64,000 bases of DNA from positions 62,001-126,000 of the forward strand of contig NZ_NJGV01000010.1 in the NCBI RefSeq assembly GCF_002213425.1, written 5' to 3'. Shown in pieces: positions 9,358 through 18,647 of the stretch. The position numbers and the translations under genes are program-made. The DNA comes from Herbaspirillum aquaticum. GTDB taxonomy: Bacteria > Pseudomonadota > Gammaproteobacteria > Burkholderiales > Burkholderiaceae_D. Under the pieces are notes generated by a model. That model ran no database searches. It had not been told where the DNA came from and saw nothing but the letters and a program-made list of their open reading frames with translations. Numbering within the stretch: position 1 is the stretch's first letter; each line of letters starts with the position of its first letter.

Positions 9358-10479
9358 ATGGCCGATCCGGCCACAGAATTGACTGCCTGGCTGCGCCTGG
9401 CCATGACCGAGGGCATCGGGCCGGTGCTGGCGCGCCGGTTGCTGGCGGTGTTCGGCTTGCCGCAGGGCATCTGGCAGGCCGACCCGGAGGCCTTGCGGGC
9501 GGTGGCGCCGGCTGGGGTGGCAGCCCGCCTGTTGAGCACGCCGACCGTACAGCAGCGCGAGCGTATCGCCGCTACGCTGGCCTGGGCGCAGGTGCCGGGG
9601 CAATCCGTCATCACGCTGGCCGATGCAAACTATCCGCCGGGCTTGCTGCAGATTGCCGATCCCCCCTTGCTGCTCTACGTGCGCGGCAATCCGGCACTGC
9701 TGGCGGGCAATGCGCTGGCCGTGGTCGGCAGCCGCAATGCCACGGCCCAGGGCGTTCAGCACGCAGGACGGTTTTCCGAAGAGCTCAGCCGTGCGGGCAT
9801 CACCATCGTCTCCGGGCTGGCGCTGGGCATCGACGCGGCGGCGCATGCGGGGGGATTGGCCGGGCCGGGTTCGACTGTGGCCGTCATCGGCACCGGCATC
9901 GACCTGGATTATCCCCAGCGCAATCGCGCGCTGGCACAGCGCATCGCCGAGGGTGGCTGCATCATCAGTGAATATGCGCTGGGCACGCCGCCGCTGGCGG
10001 CCAACTTCCCACGCCGCAACCGCCTGATCTCGGGCTTGTCGCGCGCCGTGCTGGTAGTGGAAGCGGCAGCCCAATCGGGGTCGCTCATCACCGCGCGCAT
10101 GGCGGCTGAACAGGGGCGCGATGTGTTTGCCATTCCCGGTTCCATCCATGCGCCGCTGTCCAAGGGGTGCCATCAGCTGATCCGGCAAGGCGCCAAGCTG
10201 GTGGAGACCACGCAGGATATCCTCGATGAATTGCCCGGCTGGCCAGGGTTGCCGAAGCAGCAAGCTGTCGTGCAGGCAACGTCATCTCCCGCCACTGAAG
10301 ATGTCGATCCTGCAAGCCGGCAGCTACTGCAGAGCCTGGGCCATGACCCGGTCGATGCCGACACCCTTGCCCAGCGCTGCGGCCTTGATCCGGCGGCCCT
10401 GGCAGGGAGTTTGCTGACACTGGAACTGCAGGGTTGGGTGGAGCTGCTGCCGGGTGCACGTTATCGTCGTCTGGCGTGA
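9358..10479 (+). CDS. dprA: DNA-processing protein DprA
   Basis: 373 residues if started at the ATG at 9358 (MADPATELTAWLRLAMTEG). DprA binds incoming single-stranded DNA and loads RecA during natural transformation. Seen: an N-terminal helical SAM-like part, the Rossmann core with ALAVVGSRNATAQG, VSGLALGIDAAAHAGGL, VIGTGIDLDYPQRN and FPRRNRLISGLSRAVLVVEA, then a linker and a C-terminal winged-helix (from about residue 300). In-frame ATGs at 9310 and 9334 would add a short tail; none has a strong ribosome site, so the start is uncertain. Downstream smg and topB are on the same strand. Confidence 0.94.
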   Translation: MADPATELTAWLRLAMTEGIGPVLARRLLAVFGLPQGIWQADPEALRAVAPAGVAARLLSTPTVQQRERIAATLAWAQVPGQSVITLADANYPPGLLQIADPPLLLYVRGNPALLAGNALAVVGSRNATAQGVQHAGRFSEELSRAGITIVSGLALGIDAAAHAGGLAGPGSTVAVIGTGIDLDYPQRNRALAQRIAEGGCIISEYALGTPPLAANFPRRNRLISGLSRAVLVVEAAAQSGSLITARMAAEQGRDVFAIPGSIHAPLSKGCHQLIRQGAKLVETTQDILDELPGWPGLPKQQAVVQATSSPATEDVDPASRQLLQSLGHDPVDADTLAQRCGLDPAALAGSLLTLELQGWVELLPGARYRRLA

Positions 10480-10565
10480 AGAAATTATCCCCGCAGCGCC
10501 GCAAATCCTGCCATACTGACCTTGGCTGACTTGTACATTCATAACCTTCGCGATAGAGTACGAAC

Positions 10566-11042
10566 ATGTTTGATGTCCTCGTTTACCTGTACGAAACCTA
10601 CTATCGCCCTGATGCCTGCCCCGAACCCGAGGCGCTCGTCAAGAAGCTGTCCGCGATTGGTTTCGAAGAAGATGAAATCTCCCAGGCACTCGGATGGCTG
10701 ACTGATCTTGAAGTCGCCAATCACGAATTCGCCGACAACTATCCCCGCCAGACCGCCTTTTCCTTCGGTACGCGCATCTATGCGACGCAGGAAAGTGACA
10801 TTCTGGGCGTGGAAGCCATCGGTTTCATCCAGTTTCTCGAATCGGCCAAGATGCTGGACGCGATCCAGCGCGAGATCGTCATCGAGCGCGCCTTGGCTGC
10901 CGGTGAAGCGCCGATCGGCCTGGAAAAGCTCAAGGTCATCGTGCTGATGGTGCTGTGGAGCCAGGGCAAGGAACCGGACGGCCTGATGTTCGAGGAGCTG
11001 TTCCTCGACGAAGACGATACCGAACCGCGCCTGCTGCACTGA
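10566..11042 (+). CDS. smg: DUF494 family protein Smg
   Basis: 158-residue acidic cytosolic protein opening [13 protein letters not shown] and containing [35 protein letters not shown] and [23 protein letters not shown], the pattern of the Smg (DUF494) family usually found next to dprA. Its molecular role is not established. It lies 86 bases after dprA and is followed by a strong terminator at 11186, so dprA-smg probably forms one unit, separate from topB. Confidence 0.92.
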   Translation: MFDVLVYLYETYYRPDACPEPEALVKKLSAIGFEEDEISQALGWLTDLEVANHEFADNYPRQTAFSFGTRIYATQESDILGVEAIGFIQFLESAKMLDAIQREIVIERALAAGEAPIGLEKLKVIVLMVLWSQGKEPDGLMFEELFLDEDDTEPRLLH

Positions 11043-11444
11043 ACGCACCGGCCTGGCACGTGCGACAGGGCTGGGAGGGAGCCTTGCTGACAACGTGCTG
11101 ACGCCGCCCCCCGGCGCTGTTGCTTCATTTCAAGCCATTTAGGCATGAATGAACATAAAAGCCGCCGAAAGCGCATGAATCACCGAAACGGCAAGCCCTT
11201 GTGCTTGCCGTTTCATTTGCATCACGCTTATCATTCCCCCGCATTGGCCTGATATTGGCTACTATATAAAAATTCCGTTGTCCACAGGCAATGAAACGCC
11301 GGCCACTTGCGTAGCTTGCCGCCGCCTATCGTTGACCGCCTGGGATGGCATGGTGTTGTTTCGGAGCAGTCCGGCCCCACGTGAGGCTGATGCCACTGCC
11401 GCAGCACACCAGCAACTGACCTCTCACCACCGAGACCCATACCT
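11043..11444. other. smg-topB intergenic region
   Basis: 402 bases without a gene. It holds the smg terminator (11186-11213) and, further on, an AT-rich TATATAAAAA stretch at about 11263-11272 with TTGGCC about 15 bases before it, a weak candidate for the topB promoter. No small gene with a ribosome site was seen. Confidence 0.5.
11186..11213 (+). terminator. Terminator after smg
   Basis: Perfect 11-bp stem AAACGGCAAGC / GCTTGCCGTTT with a six-base loop, followed by CATTTG. The T-run is short but the stem is perfect and lies 143 bases after the smg stop. Confidence 0.7.
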
Positions 11445-14123
11445 ATGAGCAAGACCCTCATCATTGCCGAGAAGCCCTCTGTCGCGAACGACATCGCGAA
11501 GACGCTCGGCGGCTTCACCAAGCACGATGAGTATTTCGAATCCGACGAGTACATCCTGTCCTCGGCCGTCGGTCACCTGCTGGAAATCGCAGTCCCCGAG
11601 GAATACGACGTCAAGCGCGGCAAGTGGAGTTTTACCCACCTGCCGATGATTCCGCCGCACTTTGCGCTCAATCCGATCGCCAAGACCGAGTCGCGCCTGA
11701 AGGTGCTCTCCAAGCTCATCAAGCGCAAGGATGTGACCACCCTCATCAACGCATGTGACGCGGGCCGCGAAGGTGAACTGATCTTCCGCCTGATCGCGCA
11801 ATACACCAAGGCCAAGCAGCCGGTGAAGCGCTTGTGGCTGCAATCGATGACGCCGGGTGCCATCCGCGAGGGCTTTGCCCATCTGCGCGATGATGAAGAA
11901 ATGCTCCCGCTGGCCAATGCCGCGCGCTGCCGCAGCGAAGCTGACTGGCTGATCGGCATCAACGGCACCCGCGCCATGACCGCCTTCAATTCCAAGGAAG
12001 GCGGCTTCTATCTCACCACCGTGGGCCGCGTGCAGACGCCGACCCTGTCCATCGTGGTCGAGCGTGAAGAGAAGATCAAGAAGTTCGTCCCGCGCGACTA
12101 TTGGGAAGTGCACGCCGAATTCGTCTGCGCCGCCGGCATCTACAAGGGCCGCTGGCTGGACAAGGGCCACAAGAAGGATGAAGCCGATCCCGAGAAGCGC
12201 CCCGAGCGCCTGTGGAGCAAAGCGGCTGCGGACTCCATCGTGGCCGCCTGCCGCGACAAGCCGGGCAATGTCACCGAGGAATCCAAGCCGACCACGCAGA
12301 TGTCGCCGGGCCTGTTCGACCTGACCAGCCTGCAGCGCGAGGCCAACTCGCGCTTCGGCTTCTCGGCCAAGAACACCCTGGGCCTGGCCCAGGCGCTGTA
12401 TGAAAAGCACAAGGTGCTGACCTATCCGCGTACCGATTCGCGCCACCTGCCCGAGGACTACATCAACACGGTCAAGGACACCATGGAGGCGCTGGCGGAG
12501 AACAACAATTATCACCAGTTCTCCAAGCAGATCCTGAAGCAAGGCTGGGTCAAGCCCAACAAGCGCATCTTCGACAACACCAAGATCAGCGACCACTTCG
12601 CCATCATCCCGACCACCCAGGTGCCCAAGAACCTGTCGGAGCCGGAACAGAAGCTCTACGACCTGGTGACGCGTCGCTTCATGGCGGTGTTCTTCCCGCC
12701 GGCCGAGTTCCAGGTGACCACCCGCTACACGGAAGTGTCGGGCCACCAGTTCAAGAGCGAAGGTAAAGTGATGATCAACCCCGGCTGGCTGGCCATCTAC
12801 GGCAAGCAGGTCGAGGACGACGACAAGGACAAGGAAGGCGGCGGCAACCTGGTGGCCGTGGCCCCGGGCGAGAAGGTCAAGACCGACAAGGTCACCGCCA
12901 ATGGCCTGGTCACCAAGCCGCCCGCCCGCTACACCGAAGCCACGCTGCTGTCGGCCATGGAAGGTGCGGGCAAGCTGGTGGATTCCGATGAACTGCGCGA
13001 AGCCATGGCCGGCAAGGGCCTGGGCACGCCGGCTACGCGTGCGGCCATCATCGAAGGCCTGCTGAACGAAAAGTACTTGCTGCGCGAAGGCCGCGAAATG
13101 ATGCCCACCGCCAAGGCTTTCCAGCTGATGACGCTGCTGCACGGCCTGGGTGTGGACGAACTGACCGAACCCGAACTGACTGGCGAGTGGGAACACAAGC
13201 TGGCCCAGATGGAACGCGGCAAGATCAGCCGTGACGAGTTCATGCGCGAAATCGCGCAGATGACCCAGATCATCGTCAAGCGCGCCAAGGAATACGACAA
13301 CGACACCATCCCCGGCGACTATGCGACCCTGCAGACGCCTTGCCCCAACTGCGGTGGCGTGGTGAAGGAAAATTACCGTCGCTTCGCCTGCACCAAGTGC
13401 GAATTCTCGATGAGCAAGGTGCCCGGTGGCCGCCAGTTCGAGATCGCCGAAGTGGAAGAGCTGCTGCAGAACCGCACCATCGGCCCTCTGCAGGGCTTCC
13501 GCTCCAAGATGGGCCGTCCGTTTGCGGCCATCCTGAAGATTTCGCGCGACGAAGAGATCAAGAACTTCAAGCTGGAATTCGACTTCGGCCAAGACCAGGC
13601 CGAGGGCGAGGGCGGCGAGCCGGTGGACTTCAGCGAGCAGACCCCGCTGGGCGCCTGCCCCAAGTGCGGCAGCGGCGTCTACGAAATGGGCCTGGCCTAT
13701 GTGTGCGAGAAGACCGTGGCCAAGCCCAAGGCCTGTGACTTCCGCAGCAGCCGCATCATCCTGCAGCAGGAGATCCTGCCTGAGCAGATGGCCAAGCTCC
13801 TGAACGACGGCAAGACCGACCTGCTGCCGGGCTTCATCTCGCAGCGCACGCGCCGGCCTTTCAAGGCCTTCCTGGTGCGTGGCAAGGATGGCAAGATCAG
13901 CTTCGAGTTCGAGGAACGCAAGGCCAAGGCGCCCGCCAAGGGCAAGGCCGCTGCAGCGGACGCTGATGATGGTGCCGACGAGGCAGCCGCCAAGCCGGCC
14001 GCCAAGAAGACGGCGACCAAAACGGCAGCCAAGACCACCGCCACCAAGACCAAGGCGGCCGCGGCCAAGAAGCCGGCCTTGCGCAAGGCGACACCAAAGA
14101 AGGCAGCCGCTCCCGACGCCTGA
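11445..14123 (+). CDS. topB: DNA topoisomerase III (type IA) with Lys/Ala-rich tail
   Basis: 892-residue type IA topoisomerase that relaxes and decatenates DNA. The TOPRIM domain has MSKTLIIAEKPSVANDIAKT (catalytic Glu9) and NACDAGREGELIF (DxD type, about 100-112). The active-site Tyr is in KVLTYPRTDSRHLPEDY (about residue 326), close to TopB numbering. Two zinc-ribbon-like repeats follow: CPNCGG...CTKCEF (about 633) and CPKCGSG...CEK...CDF (about 738). It ends in about 70 residues of Lys/Ala/Thr repeats like a histone H1 tail, which would bind DNA non-specifically. TopB is preferred to TopA because of the start sequence and YPRTDS; E. coli TopB is much shorter (about 650). Confidence 0.9.
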   Translation: MSKTLIIAEKPSVANDIAKTLGGFTKHDEYFESDEYILSSAVGHLLEIAVPEEYDVKRGKWSFTHLPMIPPHFALNPIAKTESRLKVLSKLIKRKDVTTLINACDAGREGELIFRLIAQYTKAKQPVKRLWLQSMTPGAIREGFAHLRDDEEMLPLANAARCRSEADWLIGINGTRAMTAFNSKEGGFYLTTVGRVQTPTLSIVVEREEKIKKFVPRDYWEVHAEFVCAAGIYKGRWLDKGHKKDEADPEKRPERLWSKAAADSIVAACRDKPGNVTEESKPTTQMSPGLFDLTSLQREANSRFGFSAKNTLGLAQALYEKHKVLTYPRTDSRHLPEDYINTVKDTMEALAENNNYHQFSKQILKQGWVKPNKRIFDNTKISDHFAIIPTTQVPKNLSEPEQKLYDLVTRRFMAVFFPPAEFQVTTRYTEVSGHQFKSEGKVMINPGWLAIYGKQVEDDDKDKEGGGNLVAVAPGEKVKTDKVTANGLVTKPPARYTEATLLSAMEGAGKLVDSDELREAMAGKGLGTPATRAAIIEGLLNEKYLLREGREMMPTAKAFQLMTLLHGLGVDELTEPELTGEWEHKLAQMERGKISRDEFMREIAQMTQIIVKRAKEYDNDTIPGDYATLQTPCPNCGGVVKENYRRFACTKCEFSMSKVPGGRQFEIAEVEELLQNRTIGPLQGFRSKMGRPFAAILKISRDEEIKNFKLEFDFGQDQAEGEGGEPVDFSEQTPLGACPKCGSGVYEMGLAYVCEKTVAKPKACDFRSSRIILQQEILPEQMAKLLNDGKTDLLPGFISQRTRRPFKAFLVRGKDGKISFEFEERKAKAPAKGKAAAADADDGADEAAAKPAAKKTATKTAAKTTATKTKAAAAKKPALRKATPKKAAAPDA

Positions 14124-14145
14124 TTTCCGGCCGGCCGGAAACGAC

Positions 14146-14179
14146 AAAGCCCTCGCACTTCACGGTGCGAGGGCTTTTT
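14146..14179. terminator. Bidirectional terminator, topB / xthA
   Basis: 12-bp perfect stem AAGCCCTCGCAC / GTGCGAGGGCTT with loop TTCACG, followed by Ts on the plus strand and preceded by AAA (Ts on the minus strand). It sits between the convergent stops of topB and xthA and can serve both. Confidence 0.9.
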
Positions 14180-14199
14180 GTTGGCGAGCCCGGTGTGGT

Positions 14200-14976
14200 T
14201 TAGTCGCCGTACACCACCGTCAACGGCGCATGATCCGAAAAGCGCTGTTCCTTGTAGATCGCCGCACTCACCGCCCTGGCGGCGATGCCCGGCGTGGCGA
14301 CGTGGTAATCGATACGCCACCCCACGTTATTGGCCCAGGCCTGGCCGCGATTGCTCCACCAGGTGTAGGCTTCGCCGGTGGTCTCCGGATGCAGGCGGCG
14401 ATAGACGTCCACCAGGCCCAACTGGTCAAAGATGCGCGTCATCCAGGCGCGTTCTTCCGGCAAAAAGCCGGAATTCTTCTGGTTGCTCTTCCAGTTCTTC
14501 AGGTCGATTTCCTTGTGGGCGATGTTCCAGTCACCGCAGATGACCACTTCGCGGCCGCTCTTTTCCAACTCCATCAGGTGCGGCAGGAAGGCTTCCATGA
14601 AGCGGAACTTGGCTTCCTGGCGTTCCTCGCTGGAGGAACCCGAGGGCGCATAGAGCGAGATCACGGTCAGGTCGCCGTAGTCGCATTCGACATAGCGGCC
14701 TTCGTCATCGAATTCGGTATTGCCGAAGCCGATGCGCACCGAGTCCGGCTGGCGGCGGCTGTAGACGCCTACGCCCGAGTAGCCCTTCTTCTGGGCATAG
14801 TGGAAATGGCCGACATAGCCGGCCGGGGCCAGGAAGTCTTCGGTCATGTCGGCCGCCTGGGCCTTCAGTTCCTGCACGCAGACGAAGTCCGGCGCTTCCT
14901 TTTGCAGCCACTCGAAGAAGCCCTTCTTGGCGGCTGAACGGATTCCGTTGAGGTTGGCGGAGACGATTTTTGGCAT
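14200..14976 (-). CDS. xthA: Exodeoxyribonuclease III
   Basis: 258-residue AP endonuclease/3'-5' exonuclease of the EEP fold used in base-excision repair. Seen: MPKIVSANLNGIRSA, FVCVQELKAQ (metal-binding Glu), VISLYAPSGS, VVICGDWNIAHKEIDLKN (Asp and Asn of the active site), GWRIDYHVATP and the terminal FSDHAPLTV with the catalytic Asp-His pair. ATG at 14976 is used because MPKIVSANLNG is the family N-terminus; the frame is open 36 bases further. It is convergent with topB and divergent from pyrE. Confidence 0.95.
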   Translation of the reverse strand: MPKIVSANLNGIRSAAKKGFFEWLQKEAPDFVCVQELKAQAADMTEDFLAPAGYVGHFHYAQKKGYSGVGVYSRRQPDSVRIGFGNTEFDDEGRYVECDYGDLTVISLYAPSGSSSEERQEAKFRFMEAFLPHLMELEKSGREVVICGDWNIAHKEIDLKNWKSNQKNSGFLPEERAWMTRIFDQLGLVDVYRRLHPETTGEAYTWWSNRGQAWANNVGWRIDYHVATPGIAARAVSAAIYKEQRFSDHAPLTVVYGD

Positions 14977-15150
14977 GGATATCCTGTTTGCTTGCTGCAG
15001 AAGTGTGTTCAATCAGGCCGGTAGCATAACCGATAGGATGAATCATTTAAAATGGCGGCCTGATGAAGGCTTTGCCACCGCGCTGCCTTGCCTGGCGGCA
15101 AGCGGGCGTGGTCCGCACCTTCCGTTTTGACTCTTCCCGGGAAATGCATT

Positions 15151-15810
15151 GTGAGCAACTTGAGACAGGAATTCATTGAATTCGCGGTATCGGCCGGCGT
15201 GCTGCGCTTTGGCGAATTCGTCACCAAGGCAGGCCGTACCTCGCCTTACTTCTTCAACGCCGGCCTCTTCAGCGAGGGCGCGACCCTGGCCCAGGTGGCC
15301 CGCTTCTACGCCCAGACCCTGCAGGATTCGGGCGTGGAATATGACATGCTGTTCGGCCCCGCCTACAAGGGCATCACCCTGGCTTCGGCTACCGCCGTGG
15401 CGCTGGCCGGCATGGGCCGCAACGTGCCTTTCGCCTTCAACCGCAAGGAAGCCAAGGACCACGGCGAAGGCGGCACCATCGTTGGCGCCAAGCTGCAGGG
15501 CAAGGTCGTCATCATCGATGACGTCATCTCGGCCGGCACCTCGGTGCGCGAATCGGTGGACATGATCCGCGCCGCCGGCGCCACGCCTTGCGCCGTGCTG
15601 ATCGCGCTGGACCGCATGGAGCGCTCGGGCAAGGATGGCGCGCTCTCCGAACTGTCGGCCGTGCAGGAAGTGGCGCGCGAATACGACATGCCGGTCATCT
15701 CCATCGGCAACCTCAATGACCTCTTCGAGTACATCTCCAGCGGCGGCGATGCTCGCCTGAGCCAGTACAAGGATGCGGTGGCAGCGTATCGGACCCGTTA
15801 CGGCGTCTAA
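15151..15810 (+). CDS. pyrE: Orotate phosphoribosyltransferase
   Basis: 219-residue enzyme joining orotate and PRPP to make OMP in pyrimidine synthesis. Seen: [52 protein letters not shown] flexible loop, and the PRPP-binding [17 protein letters not shown]. The start is GTG at 15151 ([13 protein letters not shown] as Met-Ser-Asn), with GGGAAATGC upstream; a longer frame opens at 15088 but its extra residues do not look like the family. It is divergent from xthA and followed by a strong terminator shared with the next gene. Confidence 0.95.
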   Translation: MSNLRQEFIEFAVSAGVLRFGEFVTKAGRTSPYFFNAGLFSEGATLAQVARFYAQTLQDSGVEYDMLFGPAYKGITLASATAVALAGMGRNVPFAFNRKEAKDHGEGGTIVGAKLQGKVVIIDDVISAGTSVRESVDMIRAAGATPCAVLIALDRMERSGKDGALSELSAVQEVAREYDMPVISIGNLNDLFEYISSGGDARLSQYKDAVAAYRTRYGV

Positions 15811-15847
15811 GTGCCCTGGAAATGCCGCTAAAAGGCATTAAATGAAC

Positions 15848-15883
15848 AAAAAGGGCTGGATCCGCGAGGTTCCAGCCCTTTTT
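15848..15883. terminator. Bidirectional terminator, pyrE / lapA-like
   Basis: 13-bp stem AAAAAGGGCTGGA / TCCAGCCCTTTTT around a ten-base loop, with A-runs on one side and T-runs on the other. It serves both convergent genes. Confidence 0.9.
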
Positions 15884-15901
15884 ACGTACGCGTTGGAAGA
15901 A

Positions 15902-16402
15902 TTACGCCAGATTCTGGGGCAGGGTAGTCACGCGCTGGCGCTGCAGGCGGTCATCGAGCTCGCCGACCTGGGCCGCGACGGCGTTTTCGGTCTGTTCCAC
16001 GCGCTGCTGGATGTTACGCTGCAAGGCGTCCAGGCGCTGCGCCAGCAGGGTTTGCTGCTCGGTCTGGCGCCGTTGCAGCTGCTCCAGCTCGGTCTTCAGG
16101 TAGCCGCGCAGGTCATTGAAGCGCGAATGCTCGGCCTGGTCGGCCAGGGCGCGCTGGGCTTCCAGCTGCTTGGTCAGGCGGCGGCTTTCCAGCATCACGC
16201 TGGTCTGCAGGGCCAGGATGTAGAGCAGGAAGAAGGCCGTCAGCACCACCACCACGCCCAGCATCACCGCGCCCAGCGGCGCCTGGAATTCGGTGTAGAT
16301 CAGCGAGAGCGTGGTCGTGGCCGTGAAGGCCGTCCAGTTGACGGCGGCGAAGATGGCGACCAGTGCCAGCAGCACGATGAGGAAAATGGTCCGGAATTTC
16401 AT
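15902..16402 (-). CDS. LapA-domain (DUF1049) membrane protein with coiled coil
   Basis: 166 residues from ATG at 16402 (MKFRTIFLIVLLALVAIFAA). Two transmembrane helices (about 3-22 and 44-66) flank a short FTATTTLSLIYTEFQAPLGA loop, the LapA/YciS layout. A long cytosolic helix rich in Gln, Arg, Leu and Glu follows (about 70-160), predicted coiled coil (LKTELEQLQRRQTEQQTLL). LapA (YciS) of E. coli works with LapB in control of LPS assembly, but no lapB is adjacent. An AGGAGG ribosome site (in AAGGAGGCTGAC) precedes the start. Confidence 0.8.
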   Translation of the reverse strand: MKFRTIFLIVLLALVAIFAAVNWTAFTATTTLSLIYTEFQAPLGAVMLGVVVVLTAFFLLYILALQTSVMLESRRLTKQLEAQRALADQAEHSRFNDLRGYLKTELEQLQRRQTEQQTLLAQRLDALQRNIQQRVEQTENAVAAQVGELDDRLQRQRVTTLPQNLA

Positions 16403-16531
16403 GTCAGCCTCCTTTGTTGTGAAGGTGTCGGCAGAGGCACGCGAGCGCTTGTCATGACGACAATATGGATATCTTGGACTACGGCAAGCACGAGGATGTT
16501 CCGTGCAGTTGTCATCCTGCAATCGGAAATG

Positions 16532-16555
16532 AAAAAGCCGGCATCAAGCCGGCTT
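16532..16555 (-). terminator. Terminator after tlpA-like gene
   Basis: On the minus strand an 8-bp stem AAGCCGGC / GCCGGCTT with loop TTGAT runs into TTTC, 30 bases past the stop of the thioredoxin-like gene. Confidence 0.7.
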
Positions 16556-16584
16556 GCAAGCGGGGAGGGGCGAGCGCTTCGGGC

Positions 16585-17109
16585 TCAGGCCGCCAGTGCC
16601 TTTTCCAGCAACTGGTGCAGTTCGGCGAACTGCGGCTCACCGACATAGCGCTTGATGATGTTGCCATCCTTGCCGATGACGAAGGTGGTCGGGGTCAGCT
16701 TGACGTCGCCGAAGGCCTTGGCCAGCGTGTCTTGCGGGTCCAGTGCGACCTTGAAGGGCAGCTTGCGGGTTTCGGTGTAGTTCAGCACGTAGTTGGGCGG
16801 GTCATAGCTCATGGCCACGGCCACGAAGTCCAGGCCACGGTCCTTGAACTTGTTGTAGGTGTCGATCATCTGCGGCATCTCGCCCACGCAGGTGGTGCAG
16901 CTGGTGGCCCAGAAATTGACCATGACCACCTTGCCGCGCAAATCCTTCAATGCCACCTGCTGGCCATCGAGCTTGGTGAAAGTGACATCGGGTGCGGCAT
17001 TGCCGGCATTGACCTTGAAATAGGCGAAGGCAGCGACAGCGGCCACCACGAGGACGGCTGCCAGCTTGATCATGAGACCGCTCTTGGGAGCGTTGGCCTG
17101 TGCTTGCAT
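16585..17109 (-). CDS. TlpA-like membrane-anchored thioredoxin
   Basis: 174 residues. An N-terminal transmembrane anchor (about 13-32, GLMIKLAAVLVVAAVAAFAY) is followed by a periplasmic redoxin domain with the active site FWATSCTTCVGEMP (Cys-Thr-Thr-Cys, about residues 70-73) and the cis-proline at KLTPTTFVIGKDG. This is the layout of TlpA/ResA proteins that keep periplasmic thiols reduced, often for cytochrome c maturation. Start at ATG 17109 follows GGAGTTTCCC. A longer frame upstream is rejected because it has no ribosome site. A terminator closes it at 16532. Confidence 0.86.
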   Translation of the reverse strand: MQAQANAPKSGLMIKLAAVLVVAAVAAFAYFKVNAGNAAPDVTFTKLDGQQVALKDLRGKVVMVNFWATSCTTCVGEMPQMIDTYNKFKDRGLDFVAVAMSYDPPNYVLNYTETRKLPFKVALDPQDTLAKAFGDVKLTPTTFVIGKDGNIIKRYVGEPQFAELHQLLEKALAA

Positions 17110-17223
17110 GGGAAACTCCGGATCCGGACTGCGGGAAAGAGGCCTGCCACTGCATGCGCAGCCTCGTTGAACTGAAGCATTATAGACCTCGCCGCAGAAT
17201 CCTGCGGGCGGCCGCTCCACGTG

Positions 17224-17249
17224 AAAACCGCCGGACTCGCCGGCGGTTT
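17224..17249 (-). terminator. Terminator after dolP
   Basis: Stem AAACCGCCGG / CCGGCGGTTT around a six-base loop (the last pair may also close), ending in TTTT on the minus strand, 27 bases after the stop of the BON-domain lipoprotein gene. Confidence 0.8.
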
Positions 17250-17275
17250 GACCTGCATCAGCTACGCAGCTGTCA

Positions 17276-17935
17276 TCAACTGGTGGACTTGTTCTCGCTG
17301 GCCGGCTTGCGCTGGTAGTCCTTCAGTTCTTCCTCGCTGATGTATTCGAACAGGGTCACGACCTTGTTCACACCCGAGACGCCGCTGGCGATCTGGGCCG
17401 CACGCTGGCCTTCACGCTGGGTCACGCGGCCCAGCATGTAGACGATGCCGCGTTCGGTGGTGATCTTGAAGGCGCTGGAGTACAGCGTCTTGTCGTCCAC
17501 CAGGCTGGCCAGGACCTTGCTGGTGATGAGCGCGTCGCTGGAGCGCGAACCGAAGCTCGACGACGGACCCACTTCCAGTTCGTTGTACACCGTATCGACG
17601 TTCTGGATGGCCTTGGTTTCACGCTCGGCGGCGGCCTTGGAGGCTTCGTCCGGCACTTCGCCCGAGAGCAGCACCTTGCGGTTGAAGGCCGTCACGTTGA
17701 CGTGGGAGCCTGCGGCCACCACTTCGGGAATGCGGGCTTCGCCCTTGACCACGATGGACTTGTCTTCCGTCTGCGCGCCCAGGGTGCGGCGGTCGGTGGC
17801 GGCAAAGGTGGTGGCCAGCGCACCGCCGGCAAACACCGCAAAACAGCCCTGCAGGCTCATGGCCACCATGCCGCCAAGGGCTACTGCCGCCAGCGGGCGG
17901 CGCAGGCGGGTCAACAAGGATCGTGCATCACTCAT
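17276..17935 (-). CDS. dolP: Two-BON-domain outer-membrane lipoprotein (DolP/YraP-like)
   Basis: 219 residues. The signal peptide ends in a lipobox ([12 protein letters not shown], Cys at about residue 32). Two BON domains follow: [20 protein letters not shown] and [22 protein letters not shown]. coli DolP (YraP) has the same architecture, sits in the outer membrane and supports envelope integrity and amidase regulation. ATG at 17935 is chosen because GGAG lies nine bases upstream; it overlaps the diaA stop by eight bases (ATGAGTGA). Synteny with lpoA-yraN-diaA is as in E. coli. Confidence 0.88.
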   Translation of the reverse strand: MSDARSLLTRLRRPLAAVALGGMVAMSLQGCFAVFAGGALATTFAATDRRTLGAQTEDKSIVVKGEARIPEVVAAGSHVNVTAFNRKVLLSGEVPDEASKAAAERETKAIQNVDTVYNELEVGPSSSFGSRSSDALITSKVLASLVDDKTLYSSAFKITTERGIVYMLGRVTQREGQRAAQIASGVSGVNKVVTLFEYISEEELKDYQRKPASENKSTS

Positions 17936-18524
17936 TCGCATCATCTCCAAAAAGCGCGACGTCGATACCGTCGCAAATGCAGTGCAGCGACACCAGATGC
18001 ACTTCCTGGATGCGCGCAGTGCGTTCATGCGGCACACAGATATGCACATCGGCGTCGGTCAGGATCTTGCCGATCTTGCCGCCACCCTTGCCGGTCAGGG
18101 CCACCACGCGCATGTCGCGTTCGTGCGCCACTTCGATGGCCGCCAGGATGTTGCCCGAATTGCCCGAGGTCGAGAAGGCCAGCAGGATGTCGCCGGCCTG
18201 GCCGAAGGCCTGGACTTGCTTCGAGAAGATTTCCTGATAGCTGTAGTCGTTGCCCACGGCGGTGAGGATGGACGTATCGGTGGTCAGCGCCAGCGCCGGC
18301 AGCGGCAGGCGCTCGCGTTCGAAGCGGCCGACCAGTTCGGCGGCGAAGTGCTGGCTGTCGGCGGCCGATCCGCCATTGCCACAGGCAAGAATCTTGTTGC
18401 CATTCGACAGTGCAGTGAACATTAGTTCAATCGCCTGTTCGATCGGTTGGGCCAGAACACTGGCGGCCTTCATCTTCAGGTCGGCGCTTTCCTGGAAATG
18501 GGCGAGGATGCGGGGATTTGTCAT
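17928..18524 (-). CDS. diaA: SIS-domain protein, DiaA / phosphoheptose isomerase family
   Basis: 198-residue SIS protein. Seen: [53 protein letters not shown] and [18 protein letters not shown]. Position between yraN and dolP matches E. coli diaA, whose product binds DnaA to time replication. However, the zinc and catalytic residues of GmhA (His and Glu in SQHFAAE, Gln in RIQEVH, His in SLHCICD) are kept, so it could also make heptose-7-phosphate for LPS. Sequence alone does not decide. ATG at 18524 begins [10 protein letters not shown]. Confidence 0.85.
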   Translation of the reverse strand: MTNPRILAHFQESADLKMKAASVLAQPIEQAIELMFTALSNGNKILACGNGGSAADSQHFAAELVGRFERERLPLPALALTTDTSILTAVGNDYSYQEIFSKQVQAFGQAGDILLAFSTSGNSGNILAAIEVAHERDMRVVALTGKGGGKIGKILTDADVHICVPHERTARIQEVHLVSLHCICDGIDVALFGDDANE

Positions 18525-18647
18525 AGTGCCTGCGATTATAGAGGACTTGAACGCGGCCAAGTCCGGGCAATTCGTAAAGAGAAGTTTCCGGAATCCGGTC
18601 GCACATGATACGCCAGGCGCCAGCGGTCGCGCCAAAACGCCCGTTGC

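Noticed and set aside
11424..14147. Open frame of 907 codons antisense to topB
   Set aside because: It mirrors topB almost exactly, has low-complexity composition and no family motif. It is a by-product of high GC and codon bias.
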